Origin: Occultella aeris
Lineage (GTDB): Bacteria; Actinomycetota; Actinomycetes; Actinomycetales; Beutenbergiaceae
DNA length: 46,965 nucleotides
Direction: 5' to 3'
NCBI RefSeq assembly: GCF_902703175.1
Contig: NZ_CACRYJ010000003.1
Location: 1-46,965 of the forward strand
Every line of letters begins with the position of its first letter. The stretch's first letter is position 1. Under the pieces are notes generated by a model. That model was given only the letters and a program-made list of their open reading frames with translations. It did not search any database and was not told where the DNA came from. Positions 1-8,794 of the stretch are shown here, piece by piece. The position numbers and the translations under genes are program-made.

Positions 1-103
1 CAGCCCCAAACCAGGGACGACAACGAACGTATGAGCCAGGCACCAGGTGCTCAGGATCCAACCACCGCAACCAGTGCGGCGCACTCACCCTGACACTGAC
101 AAG
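1..103. other. Foreign-looking sequence that breaks the cyclophilin gene at the window edge
   Basis: On the minus strand, similarity to cyclophilin stops after the residues PYVL (about position 104). The downstream sequence toward position 1 stays open in frame but no longer resembles a cyclophilin. Read on the minus strand it begins TGTCAGTGTCAGGGTGAGTG and holds a small inverted repeat, AGTGCG/CGCACT, at 73–85. A TG-starting edge with a nearby inverted repeat would fit the end of an insertion sequence. Only about 100 bases are visible and no transposase is seen, so a chimeric join or a contig break at a repeat is equally possible. Confidence 0.35.
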
Positions 104-397
104 CACGTACGGCTCGCGGAAGTGCAGCTCGGGGTGGATCTCGTCGTCGAAGGCATACCCGGGGCCACCGCGGCCGGTGCCGAGCGGGTCACCGCCCTGG
201 ATCATGAAGTTCGGGATGACGCGGTGGAAGATCGTGCCGTTGTACAGCGGCTCGTTGCTGGACTCCCCGGTCTCCGGGTGCGTCCAGGTGCCCGCACCGG
301 TGGCCAGGTCGGTGAAGTTCTTCACCGTCTTCGGCGCGTGGTTGGGCAGGAGTTCGACGACGATGTCGCCGGCGGTCGTGTGCAGAATGGCGTCCAT
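104..397 (-). pseudogene. Cyclophilin-type peptidyl-prolyl cis-trans isomerase, 5' part only
   Basis: The ATG at 397 opens a frame starting MDAILHTTAGDIVVELLPNH, followed by KNFTDLATG, NGTIFHRVIPNFMIQGGDP and GYAFDDEIHPELHFREPYVL. This is the N-terminal two thirds of a cytosolic cyclophilin, including the FHRVIPxFMIQGGDP core that binds the proline substrate. The remaining conserved part (normally an AMANAGPxTNGSQFFIT segment and the HTIFG block) is absent, so catalysis is unlikely. It lies near the gyrA–tRNA region, as ppiA does in Mycobacterium. The gene reads toward the window start, so it could also be intact in the genome and mis-joined here. Confidence 0.75.
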
Positions 398-569
398 GCC
401 ACCATCCTCGCACCCTTGGCTCGGAGTGCGTTACTGGCCGGCCTCGGCGAGGGTGGGACCAAGGCCGTATGCACATCGCCCACGCGGGTGGCACGATAGA
501 GGCATCAACGCAGACGATCCGAATCCGATCTTCCGTGGACACCCGCGGGAAGGGAACTAGGGGAGACAC

Positions 570-1412
570 ATGTCGCGCAAGGACAAGACCAACACTGAGC
601 AGCTCCGCGAGCAGGCCGAGGAGGCCGGCAAGGCGGCGCGCCAGCTCGCCGACCACGGCAAGGACTGGGCAGCACCGAAGGTGGAGGCAGCGCTTGAGTG
701 GGCTGGTCCGCGCGTCGACAAGGCGTGGCGCACCGGCGTGACCGCAGCAGCCCCCGTGATCGCCGACTACGCCGAGCGCTCCAAGGATGTCGTGGACAGC
801 GCCCATGACAAGGTCGTCGACGACGTCATCCCCCGGGTGATCGCGGCGATGGAGGAGGCCGCCAAGGCCGCCCAGTCCGGTTCGGACAACCTGCAGGACA
901 AGGCGAACGCCGCCCTCGACGCGGCCGCCGCGGCCGTCGCGGAGCAGGAGAAGAAGGCCAAGGGCGGCAGCAAGGTCGGCAGGACGATCGGCTGGGTCCT
1001 GGTGGCCGGTGCGGTCGCCGGTGCCGGTGTGCTGATCTGGCGCCGCACCCAGCCCGTCGACGACCCGTGGGCCGAGGAGTACTGGGACGACGCCGTCGCC
1101 ACCCCTGCCGCGGCCGGGGAGAGTGCCGCCGCGACCGTCGCGGACAAGGCGAAGCACGTCGCCGAGGACGCCAAGGCCGCTACCGCGCAGGCGGCGGAGA
1201 AGGTCGGCGAGGTCAAGGACCAGGTCGCCGAGAAGGCCACGCGGGCGAAGAACCAGATCGCGGACAAGGCGAATGCCGCCGCGGACAAGGCGGCCGACAA
1301 GGCCGACGACGCCAAGGACGAGGTGGCTGACAAGGCCGAGCAGGCCAAGGATGCGGCGCAGGACGTGGCCAACGATGCCCAGGACAAGGCCGACGACGCC
1401 AAGAACGGCTGA
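570..1412 (+). CDS. Ala/Lys/Glu-rich single-span membrane protein with LEA-like C-terminal repeats
   Basis: 280 residues; the ATG at 570 is preceded by AGGGGAG. Residues 1–130 are charged, Ala-rich and predicted helical. One hydrophobic span lies at about 138–156 (TIGWVLVAGAVAGAGVLIW), followed by WRR and the motif DDPWAEEYWDD. From about residue 185 the tail is a run of loosely repeated 7–11-mers of the type ADKAxxAKD, with acidic and basic residues alternating and almost no aromatics. It resembles group 3 LEA proteins and the long charged coiled-coil tails found in many actinobacterial membrane proteins. No enzymatic motif is seen. A role in stress protection or as an envelope-linked spacer is inference only. 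A strong hairpin follows the stop, so it is probably a single-gene transcript. Confidence 0.8.
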   Translation: MSRKDKTNTEQLREQAEEAGKAARQLADHGKDWAAPKVEAALEWAGPRVDKAWRTGVTAAAPVIADYAERSKDVVDSAHDKVVDDVIPRVIAAMEEAAKAAQSGSDNLQDKANAALDAAAAAVAEQEKKAKGGSKVGRTIGWVLVAGAVAGAGVLIWRRTQPVDDPWAEEYWDDAVATPAAAGESAAATVADKAKHVAEDAKAATAQAAEKVGEVKDQVAEKATRAKNQIADKANAAADKAADKADDAKDEVADKAEQAKDAAQDVANDAQDKADDAKNG

Positions 1413-1429
1413 CGCTCGCCTCGCCCGGA

Positions 1430-1464
1430 CGAGACCCCGCACACCGGTTGTGTGCGGGGTCTCG
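1430..1464 (+). terminator. Strong hairpin terminator
   Basis: A perfect 15-bp stem (1430–1444 with 1450–1464, arm starting CGAGACCCCGCACAC) closes on the 5-base loop CGGTT, 17 bases after the stop of the preceding gene. There is no T-tract, which is common for actinobacterial terminators. Confidence 0.8.
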
Positions 1465-1524
1465 CCGTCTGGAGTGCACCCGGCCACACCCTCGCTGCAG
1501 GACCCGGCGCGCGCGGGTGGAACA

Positions 1525-3366
1525 ATGGCACCCGTGTCCGAGACCTCGACTGAATCCGGAGCGACCGCCGTCGCCTCCCTGCAGACCCAGCTCACCGACG
1601 CAATCGGTGACGCCATCGCGGTGGCCTATCCCGCCCAGAGCGGCGCTGATCCGCTGATCCGCCCGAGCGACCACGCCGACCGCCAGGCGAACGCTGCGCT
1701 CGCACTGGCGAAGAAGGTGGGCGCGAACCCGCGCGAGGTCGCCACGAGGGTCACCGAACAGATCGCGGTGGGGGACGTCGTCGAGCAGGTCGAGATCTCC
1801 GGCCCAGGCTTCCTGAACCTCACTCTGACCGATGCCGCCCTGTGGCGGCAGGTCGAGGCGCGCCGCGTCGGTGACCGGTTGGGCGTGCCGGCCGTCGCGA
1901 CGGGGGTGCGCACCGTCATCGACTACTCCGGCCCGAACATCGCCAAGGAGATGCACGTCGGGCACCTTCGCTCGTCGGTGATCGGCGACGCGCTGGCCCG
2001 GATCCTGACCTTCCTCGGCTCGGATGTGGTGCGCCAGAACCACCTGGGGGACTGGGGGACCCAGTTCGGCATGCTGATCCAGTACATCGACGAGCACCCC
2101 GAGAAGCCGTGGCGGCACACGGAGATCACCGCCACCGACGCCGACGGTGAGAACGCCTCCACCGTGTCCGCCCTGGACGCCCTCTACAAGGCGGCCCGCG
2201 CCGTCTTCGACACCGACCCCGAGTTCGCGGACCGGGCCCGTGCGCGCGTGGTCGCACTCCAGGCCGGCGACGAGGCGACCCTGGCCACCTGGCAAGAGAT
2301 CGTCAAGGAGTCCCAGTACGCATTCGACGAGGTCTACGAGCGCCTCGGGGTACAGCTGACCGAGGCGGACTCCGCGGGTGAGTCCTTCTACAACGACATG
2401 CTCGACGACGTCGCGGCCGAGCTCGAGGCGGCCGGGCTCGCGGTCGTGAGCGACGGCGCGCTCGTGGTGCTCTCCGACGAGGTGACCGGCCCGGACGACG
2501 AGCCGGTGGCTCTCATGGTCCGCAAGCGCGACGGCGGGTACGGCTACGACGCCACGGACCTCGCCACGATCCGGTACCGGATCCGCGACCTCGGTGCCGA
2601 CCGGATCCTGTACCTGGTGGACTCGCGGCAGGCTCTGCACTTCCGGCTGGTGTTCGAGGCAGCGCGCCGGGCGGGCTGGCTGGACCCGGAGCGGGTGCAG
2701 GCGCTGCACGTGCCCTTCGGCAGTGTTCTCGGCCCGGACGGCAAGCCGTTCAAGACCCGCTCCGGCGGCACCGTGCGACTGATGAACCTCCTCGACGACG
2801 CCGTCGCCGCGGCCCTCACGGTGGTGCGCGAGGGCGCCGAGGCCAAGGGCACCGAGGTCGGCGAGGAGACGCTCAACCTGATCGCCGAGCAGGCCGGGAT
2901 CGGTGCCGTGAAGTACGCGGACCTGTCCGGCTCCCGGGTCAAGGACTACGTCTTCGACGTCGCCCGGATGACGGCGTTCAACGGCAACACCGGTGTCTAC
3001 CTGCAGTACGCGCACACCAGGATGGTCTCGATCCTGCGCCGGGCCGCCGAGCGTGGCCTGACCGTTCCTGAGCGGGTGCCGGCCGCCGTCGACACGCCGT
3101 TGGAGACCGCCGAGCGGGACCTGATCCTGACCCTGGACGCGTTCGCGGACGTCCTCGCCGAGGTCGCCGTCGACCTCGAGCCGCACCGGCTCGCCGGGTA
3201 CCTGTACGAACTCTCCCGGGTGTTCACCGACTTCTACGAGGCGTGCCCCGTGCTCGCTTCCGAGGGTGCGGTCCGGGACCGTAGGCTCGCGATCGTTGAC
3301 CTGACCCGGCGCACCCTCGCCAAGGGGCTCGACCTCCTCGGGATCGCCGCGCCGGAACGGATGTGA
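1525..3366 (+). CDS. argS: Arginyl-tRNA synthetase
   Basis: Class I aminoacyl-tRNA synthetase that charges tRNA-Arg with arginine in the cytoplasm. About 613 residues. The N-terminal Add-1 domain (to about 115) recognises the tRNA D-loop. The Rossmann core starts at VIDYSGPNIAKEMHVGHLRS, where HVGH is the HIGH motif. GxPFKTRSGGTVRL takes the place of the KMSK region, as is usual for ArgRS. The C-terminal DALR anticodon-binding domain begins near the conserved YLQYAHTRM. The ATG at 1525 was chosen; GTG at 1534 is an in-frame alternative and the spacing to GGTGGA does not settle it. The frame extends further upstream, but that stretch overlaps the previous gene and is not ArgRS. Confidence 0.95.
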   Translation: MAPVSETSTESGATAVASLQTQLTDAIGDAIAVAYPAQSGADPLIRPSDHADRQANAALALAKKVGANPREVATRVTEQIAVGDVVEQVEISGPGFLNLTLTDAALWRQVEARRVGDRLGVPAVATGVRTVIDYSGPNIAKEMHVGHLRSSVIGDALARILTFLGSDVVRQNHLGDWGTQFGMLIQYIDEHPEKPWRHTEITATDADGENASTVSALDALYKAARAVFDTDPEFADRARARVVALQAGDEATLATWQEIVKESQYAFDEVYERLGVQLTEADSAGESFYNDMLDDVAAELEAAGLAVVSDGALVVLSDEVTGPDDEPVALMVRKRDGGYGYDATDLATIRYRIRDLGADRILYLVDSRQALHFRLVFEAARRAGWLDPERVQALHVPFGSVLGPDGKPFKTRSGGTVRLMNLLDDAVAAALTVVREGAEAKGTEVGEETLNLIAEQAGIGAVKYADLSGSRVKDYVFDVARMTAFNGNTGVYLQYAHTRMVSILRRAAERGLTVPERVPAAVDTPLETAERDLILTLDAFADVLAEVAVDLEPHRLAGYLYELSRVFTDFYEACPVLASEGAVRDRRLAIVDLTRRTLAKGLDLLGIAAPERM

Positions 3367-3433
3367 ACGCGTCCGCTGAACTCGCCGCCCGGCATCTGCC
3401 GAGGTTGAGGGTCCGGCGGTAGGGTCGCCTCCC

Positions 3434-5788
3434 GTGAGCCGCTACCGCATCGATGCCCGCCCCGCCCTGCGGCTCGAACGCGGTGCGCCCGTGTTGCCCG
3501 GCGGTGCGGGCATCGAGGTCTACGGCTCGCACCTGGAGCGCGACGGTGTGCCCTGGATCGGAGTCTCGGGCGAGTTCCACTTCACCCGGTCGCCGCGGTC
3601 CACCTGGGCGGCGGAACTGGCCAAGCTGCGCGCCGCGGGACTGAACACCGTCGCCACCTACCTGTTCTGGTTGCACCACGAGCCGGAACATGGCATCCCG
3701 GACTTCACCGGGATCCTCGACATTCGCCACTTCGTCACGCTGGCCGCCGAGGCCGGGCTCGACGTGCTCGTCCGGATCGGCCCGTGGGCGCACGGCGAGG
3801 CGCGCAACGGTGGGCTGCCGGACTGGGTCCAGCACGGACCGTGGCGGATCCGCACCGACGACCCGGGCTACCTCGAACAGGTGCGACGCTGGTACACAGC
3901 GATCGCCGGCCAGCTGGACGGCCTGGATGCCGCCTCCGGCGGGCCGATCATCGGGATCCAGGTGGAGAACGAGCTCGCCGACGCTCCCGAGCACCTGGTC
4001 ACCCTTCGCGGGATCGCCCACGAAGCCGGGCTGCGCGCGCCACTGTGGACGATGACGGCGTGGAACACCGCCGTGCTTCCGAGCCAGGGGTTCCTACCCC
4101 TGTACGGCGGGTACACGGAGTCGTTCTGGACTGACGCCGACGAGCCATGGAGCGCTGGCTGCCGGTCCCAGTTCACCTACACGCACCTGTTCGACGACAC
4201 CTCGATCGGCGCCGATGTGATGCCGACGGCGCGACCGGAGCCCACGTCGTCGCACCGCCGGTTCCCGACGCCCGATCCCTACCCCGTCGTCACGTGCGAG
4301 TTGGGTGCGGGGATGGCGACCGCCTATCACCGCCGCCCTCTCGTGGACCCTGACGACGTCGCTGCCCTCGCGCTCACGAAGCTCGGCTCCGGCTCGGTCT
4401 GGCAGGGCTACTACATGTTCCACGGCGGACTCAACCCGCCCACCCGCGGTCTGCAGGAGTCTCACGCGACCGGCTACCCGAACGACCTCCCCGAGTTCGA
4501 CTACGACTTCGGCGCACCGATCGGTGCAGCCGGACAGGTGCGGCCGTCCCTGGTCCTACTGCGGCGCCAGCATCGATTCCTGGCCGACTTCGGGGCTCGG
4601 CTGGCACCGATGGCGTCGGTACTGCCGACGCCCGACGGCGAGGGTGGGTCGGTGCCGACGCTGCGGTGGGCGGTGCGCACCGACGGCGAGAGCGGGTTCG
4701 TGTTCGTGACGAACCACCGGCCGCACGAACCGTTGCCCGCGCACCCCAAGGTGACGCTCAGCGTCGAGACCGAGTCCGGCACCGTGGTCTGGCCTACGGT
4801 CGACGTCGGAGTCGGTGCGTACTTCGCCTGGCCGTTCAACCTCGACGAGTCGGGCGTGCGGATCGGGTGGGCGACGGCGCAGCCGATCGCCCGCATCGTC
4901 GGTGGGGTATCGGCGGGTGCAGCCGGCACAGTCAGTCTGGTGTTCCTGCGCACTCCCGGTATCGAGACGCAGTTCGCGCTGCGGCTTCCCGCGGGGGCGA
5001 TTCTGACCGGCGCGGCCGCGGCCGTCGACGGCGAGCGGGACGGCGGGCCGGCCGGGGACGGCGACGTCGTGACGGCCCAGCGCCGCGACGTCGTGGTGAC
5101 GGTGGGCCGGGAACCCGTCGTGGTCTCCACCGGGTGCGCCACGCTCGAACTGCTTGTGCTCGACGCCGGCGACCTCGACACGTTGCTGGACGCCGAGGAT
5201 CCGCTGGGGCGGGTCACGAGCCCGATATGGGTAGGGCGGGAGACGGCGGCCCCCGAGCGAGCCGGCGACGACGGATCCGGCACGGAAGGGTCCGGCCACG
5301 GCCGGACGCCCACGGACGGGTACGTTGCGGACCTGGCCGCCGCGGGCGGTACCGATCTGGGAGTGCGCGAGCTGACGCCGTCGGGCGTGCCGCCGGCGTC
5401 CCGGTCGGCGAGCAACGGACGGCTCAGTGCGCCGCTGGACGCGGACTTCGCCGGCGCCGCCCGGTTCGAGATCGACGTGCCCGCGCAGGAGGGACTCCTG
5501 CGCGTGGAGTGGACCGGGGACGTGCTGCGCGCATCGGTCGGTGACGAGGGTGAGCGCCGGCCGCTCGCCGATCAGTACTTCTCCGGCGCGGCGTGGGAGA
5601 TCACCGGCGCCGATCTGCGCGAGCGTGCGGGCCTGCCCGCGCGGGCTGCCCTGTCGGTCGCGCTCGAGATCCTCCCGTTCCCCCAGCACGCGGCCATCTG
5701 GCTCGATCCCCGGGCGCGGGCAGCGCTCGCCGCCGAACGGTTCCGGGCCCGGATCAGGTTCGCCCAGTGGCACCCGGGACCGGCCTGA
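3434..5788 (+). CDS. GH35 family beta-galactosidase
   Basis: 784 residues with a GTG start. The GH35 TIM barrel occupies about residues 15–340: SGEFHFTRSPRSTW, NTVATYLFWLHHEP, VLVRIGPWAHGEARNGGLPDW and GPIIGIQVENEL. E180 in QVENE is the likely acid/base. E289 in VVTCELGAGM aligns with the nucleophile position of the family. The rest is beta-rich accessory sequence with one low-complexity acidic/Gly linker at about residues 610–640. No signal peptide is visible, so it is probably cytoplasmic and acts on imported galactosides. The real specificity cannot be read from sequence. Its stop abuts the stop of the convergent downstream gene with no gap. Confidence 0.88.
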   Translation: MSRYRIDARPALRLERGAPVLPGGAGIEVYGSHLERDGVPWIGVSGEFHFTRSPRSTWAAELAKLRAAGLNTVATYLFWLHHEPEHGIPDFTGILDIRHFVTLAAEAGLDVLVRIGPWAHGEARNGGLPDWVQHGPWRIRTDDPGYLEQVRRWYTAIAGQLDGLDAASGGPIIGIQVENELADAPEHLVTLRGIAHEAGLRAPLWTMTAWNTAVLPSQGFLPLYGGYTESFWTDADEPWSAGCRSQFTYTHLFDDTSIGADVMPTARPEPTSSHRRFPTPDPYPVVTCELGAGMATAYHRRPLVDPDDVAALALTKLGSGSVWQGYYMFHGGLNPPTRGLQESHATGYPNDLPEFDYDFGAPIGAAGQVRPSLVLLRRQHRFLADFGARLAPMASVLPTPDGEGGSVPTLRWAVRTDGESGFVFVTNHRPHEPLPAHPKVTLSVETESGTVVWPTVDVGVGAYFAWPFNLDESGVRIGWATAQPIARIVGGVSAGAAGTVSLVFLRTPGIETQFALRLPAGAILTGAAAAVDGERDGGPAGDGDVVTAQRRDVVVTVGREPVVVSTGCATLELLVLDAGDLDTLLDAEDPLGRVTSPIWVGRETAAPERAGDDGSGTEGSGHGRTPTDGYVADLAAAGGTDLGVRELTPSGVPPASRSASNGRLSAPLDADFAGAARFEIDVPAQEGLLRVEWTGDVLRASVGDEGERRPLADQYFSGAAWEITGADLRERAGLPARAALSVALEILPFPQHAAIWLDPRARAALAAERFRARIRFAQWHPGPA

Positions 5789-7498
5789 TCAGTCGTCCTC
5801 GCCGAGCGCCCCCGCCGCGGCGCGAACGGCGCGGACCTCCTCGGCGGCCGGAACCACGCCCTGCCGCAACTGTGCGGCCATCCGCCGGCAGGCCCCCGCG
5901 GCGCCCTCCATGCGGGAGGCCGGCTCGATCTGTGTGCAGCCACGTGCCAGCACGGTGAACCCCAACCACGCGGTCGCCTCCCGCACCTCGAGCAGCTCGG
6001 CGATCCCGTCGGGGTCATCCTGCAGTCCTCGGCGGACCACCCCCGAGAGCTCCTGCATGTCCACCGCGAGGTCACGCAGCCCCGCCCGTCCCACCGGCCG
6101 GCGGTGGGTGCCCGCGCCGAGATGGTCGAGCGCCGCCGCCGCCGAAGTCAGGACCCGGGCAAGGTGTGCGCGGACGAGTCCCGGGGTACCGCGCCGGAAG
6201 ACCAGCCAGGGGACTGCCACCGCGACCGTGATCCCGATCGCGGTGTCGAGGAGCCGCTCGAGCGCTACGTCCCCGACCGCGGCGCCGGTGCCCGCGGTCC
6301 CGATCGTCAGCGCCAGCGGGGTGATGAACAGGACCGCGGCCGCGTAGTTGCGCACCACCAGCAGCTCCACGGCGCCCTGCAACACGACGAGAGTGATGAC
6401 CAGGACCCAGGGGCCGCCGAGGTCCACGAGCGCGTGGACGGCGAGGAACAGGCCAAGGCCGAGCACGGTCCCGACCAGCCGATGCACCGACCGGATCATG
6501 GTGTTCTTGCGGTCCAGCCCGTTGTGCAGCACCAGCATCGCGGCCGCCATCGCCCAGTACACGTGGTCGGTACCAGCGGTCCACGCGATCAGCCCGGCGA
6601 TGGTCACACCGGCACCCACGCGCACTGCGGCCTGCAGCGCGCTGGTGGGCCACCGCAGCGACCGCCGCAGCATGCGCTGGACGGACGGCTGGCCCAGCGG
6701 TCCCTCGGTCACCTCCGCATGGAGCTCGGGGTCCGGCACGTCACCGGGCAGCTGGAAGCCGGAGTAGGTGTGCTGGACGCGGTGCAGGTCGGCGACCAGC
6801 GCCCGGGCGCGAGCATCCCCCGAAACGGGGTCGCCGCCGTCGGCCAGCGTGGTCCAGGCGTCGTGCAGGGCGTCCGTGGCCGTGGCGCTACGCAGTTCGG
6901 CATCGGGCGCCGCGGAACCGGCCTTCACGAACGCGTCCACGGCGGTTCGAGCCGCGGCCACGGCGTCCTCCTGCGGTCCTCGCGGACGCACGACCAGGTC
7001 GGACATGGCGACCACGACCGCAACTGCCGCTCCGATCGCCGTGGCGGCCACGAGAGTGCCGGGGTGCACCCCGTGAGCAGGCAGATAGCCACCGACGCCG
7101 GCCAGGAGCACGAAGAAGAAGGCTCCGGGTGCGCCGAGCCGGAGCGCGTGGGAGATCTGGGTCGCGACCATCCCGATCGCCGCCACGACGACGATCGAAA
7201 CGAGGGGGTTGCCTGTGGTGAGGGTGCCGACGAACACCGACGCAACCATCGCGAGCCCCACGGTCAGCAGGAGCACGAGCCGGGTCCGCAGCGGCCTGCC
7301 GGCACCGTAGAGGACCGTGAACACTCCGGTTCCGATCAACAGACCGAAGGTCTGGTGACCCAGGAGCGTGGTCACGGTCAGCGGGATCCCCAGCGCCACC
7401 GCCGCTCGGGCCGCGACGGGCCACCGCACCGGGGGCCGGATGGTCCAACGCAGACCCCCCAACGGGCGTGGGCGGCGTTCTCGATCGGGTTCCGGCAC
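5789..7498 (-). CDS. FUSC-family (aromatic acid exporter-like) membrane protein
   Basis: About 569 residues from a GTG at 7498. It has the duplicated FUSC layout: a first block of about six hydrophobic spans (roughly residues 25–175), a soluble region (about 180–300), a second membrane block (about 300–425) containing VYWAMAAAMLVLHNGLDRKNTMIRS, typical of the FUSC_2 repeat, and a soluble C-terminal helical tail. Family members include YccS and AaeB, linked to efflux of aromatic acids; substrate and direction here are unknown. The frame runs further upstream to 7795, but that would overlap the divergent NUDIX gene and its residues look non-coding. GGGAGG sits very close to the chosen GTG, so a TTG at 7462 is also possible. 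Confidence 0.75.
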   Translation of the reverse strand: MPEPDRERRPRPLGGLRWTIRPPVRWPVAARAAVALGIPLTVTTLLGHQTFGLLIGTGVFTVLYGAGRPLRTRLVLLLTVGLAMVASVFVGTLTTGNPLVSIVVVAAIGMVATQISHALRLGAPGAFFFVLLAGVGGYLPAHGVHPGTLVAATAIGAAVAVVVAMSDLVVRPRGPQEDAVAAARTAVDAFVKAGSAAPDAELRSATATDALHDAWTTLADGGDPVSGDARARALVADLHRVQHTYSGFQLPGDVPDPELHAEVTEGPLGQPSVQRMLRRSLRWPTSALQAAVRVGAGVTIAGLIAWTAGTDHVYWAMAAAMLVLHNGLDRKNTMIRSVHRLVGTVLGLGLFLAVHALVDLGGPWVLVITLVVLQGAVELLVVRNYAAAVLFITPLALTIGTAGTGAAVGDVALERLLDTAIGITVAVAVPWLVFRRGTPGLVRAHLARVLTSAAAALDHLGAGTHRRPVGRAGLRDLAVDMQELSGVVRRGLQDDPDGIAELLEVREATAWLGFTVLARGCTQIEPASRMEGAAGACRRMAAQLRQGVVPAAEEVRAVRAAAGALGEDD

Positions 7499-7680
7499 GC
7501 CTCCCGATGCTACTCGGGCGCGGGACCCGCGTTCCGTCGTGCGTGAGGTGGGCGACGCCTGTTCGGAGCGCGTGACCCGCTCGAGCCTGGAATGACCGCT
7601 ACCGTGTAGCGCGGACCACGCCAAGTGGTCGATCGCCGCAGGGCGGCGAGCACCGACCGTGAGAACACCGGGAGATTCCC

Positions 7681-8262
7681 CTGACCACCGTTCCCGCCCC
7701 CTACGCCCGGCTGCACGACGACGCCACAGCCCTCCTGGCGGGCTGGACCGCACCGGGCTCGCGTCAGGAGGACCTCCGCCGCGAGTTCCTGGCACTCCTG
7801 AGCGCGGAGCCCCGCGCCATGTGGCGACACGGCACGTCGGCCCACCTGACCGCGAGCTGCATCGTGCTCGACGCCGACCGTACCCACGTCCTCCTGACGC
7901 TGCACGCGAAGATCGGCCTCTGGCTCCCGTTCGGTGGGCACTTCGAACCTGAGGACATCTCGATCCGGGACGCCGCGGAGCGGGAGACCCGGGAGGAGTC
8001 CGGACTGTCCGGTGTGCAACTCGGTGAGCTGGTGGACCTGGACCGCCATGCGTTGCCCACGAGCGCCTACTCCCACTGCACCGAGCACCTGGATCTGCGG
8101 TTCGTGGGCGTCGACCCGGCGGGCCGCACGGAGCCCGTGGTCAGCGACGAGTCCGACGACGTGCGCTGGTGGCCGCTGGATGCGTTGCCCACACCGATCG
8201 GTGCGGACGTCGGCAGGCTCGTGCGAGCCGGCATCGCCGGCGTGATCGCGCCGCGCCCGTAG
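7681..8262 (+). CDS. NUDIX hydrolase, apparent CTG start
   Basis: 193 residues if started at CTG 7681. The core is GLWLPFGGHFEPED followed by RETREESGL, the NUDIX metal-binding helix (RE-x2-EE-x-G), which hydrolyses nucleoside-diphosphate-linked substrates. The first ATG in frame is 7819, but that would remove 46 residues (LHDDATALLAGWTAP, QEDLRREFLALL, AEPRAMWR) that match the usual N-terminal helix region of this actinobacterial NUDIX group. Upstream is an in-frame TGA at 7660, and no ATG, GTG or TTG lies between it and 7819. GGGAG at 7670–7674 sits six bases before CTG 7681, so CTG is the best start. Substrate unknown. Confidence 0.8.
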   Translation: MTTVPAPYARLHDDATALLAGWTAPGSRQEDLRREFLALLSAEPRAMWRHGTSAHLTASCIVLDADRTHVLLTLHAKIGLWLPFGGHFEPEDISIRDAAERETREESGLSGVQLGELVDLDRHALPTSAYSHCTEHLDLRFVGVDPAGRTEPVVSDESDDVRWWPLDALPTPIGADVGRLVRAGIAGVIAPRP

Positions 8263-8319
8263 GCGCAGCCGCCGAACCAGGACGGATATTCGGATCCGGC
8301 TGCCTTAGGTGGACCCTGA

Positions 8320-8613
8320 CTAGGAGGCGACGGCGGCCGGCTCAGTCCGAGGGAACCGCTTCTCCGAGCGGGCCTTGGCCTTGGCGGCCTCCTCGTCGCG
8401 GTTCTTCGGCGGGGCCGTGGTGACCAGGTCGTCGAGCAGGTGCTCGGTGATGTGGGTGATCTCGGCGACGGCACGCTCGAACGCCTCGGCGTTCGCCTGG
8501 GACGGCTTGTTCATTCCGCTGATCTTGCGGACGAACTGCAGCGCGGCGTCGTGGACCTCGCCGGACGTCGCGTGCGGCTCGAAGTTGTGCAGCGGGCGGA
8601 TGTTTCGGCACAT
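8320..8613 (-). CDS. DUF2277 family protein
   Basis: 97 residues. It begins MCRNIRPLHNFEPHAT, then LQFVRKISGMNKPS, and ends in a charged AAKAKARSEKRF tail. This is the complete pattern of the DUF2277 family, whose members start MCRNI and have a middle resembling the DNA- or nucleotide-binding region of DUF2277 proteins in many actinobacteria; the function is not established. The ATG at 8613 was chosen because the family signature starts there, although the frame stays open through the neighbouring tRNA gene. It lies just downstream of tRNA-Ala on the same strand. Confidence 0.85.
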   Translation of the reverse strand: MCRNIRPLHNFEPHATSGEVHDAALQFVRKISGMNKPSQANAEAFERAVAEITHITEHLLDDLVTTAPPKNRDEEAAKAKARSEKRFPRTEPAAVAS

Positions 8614-8680
8614 GCTTCGATGGTGCCACGCGCCGCCGACGCCGGTCCAGTGCTCACCCGGACCCGAGGGAACACCGCGA

Positions 8681-8756
8681 TGGTGGAGCCAGCGGGACTC
8701 GAACCCGCAACCCCCTGCTTGCAAAGCAGGTGCGCTACCAATTGCGCCATGGCCCC
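8681..8756 (-). tRNA. tRNA-Ala (anticodon TGC), CCA encoded
   Basis: The cloverleaf reads from 8756 on the minus strand. The acceptor arms GGGGCCA and TGGCTCC pair with one G·U. The D-arm is GCGCAATTGGTAGCGC, the anticodon stem-loop CCTGCTTTGCAAGCAGG carries TGC, and the T-arm is GCGGGTTCGAGTCCCGC. The discriminator A (8684) is followed by an encoded CCA (8683–8681). Confidence 0.97.
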
Positions 8757-8794
8757 GTGTGTAGTTTGTGAGGTTCGCCCGGGACCTGTTCGGT

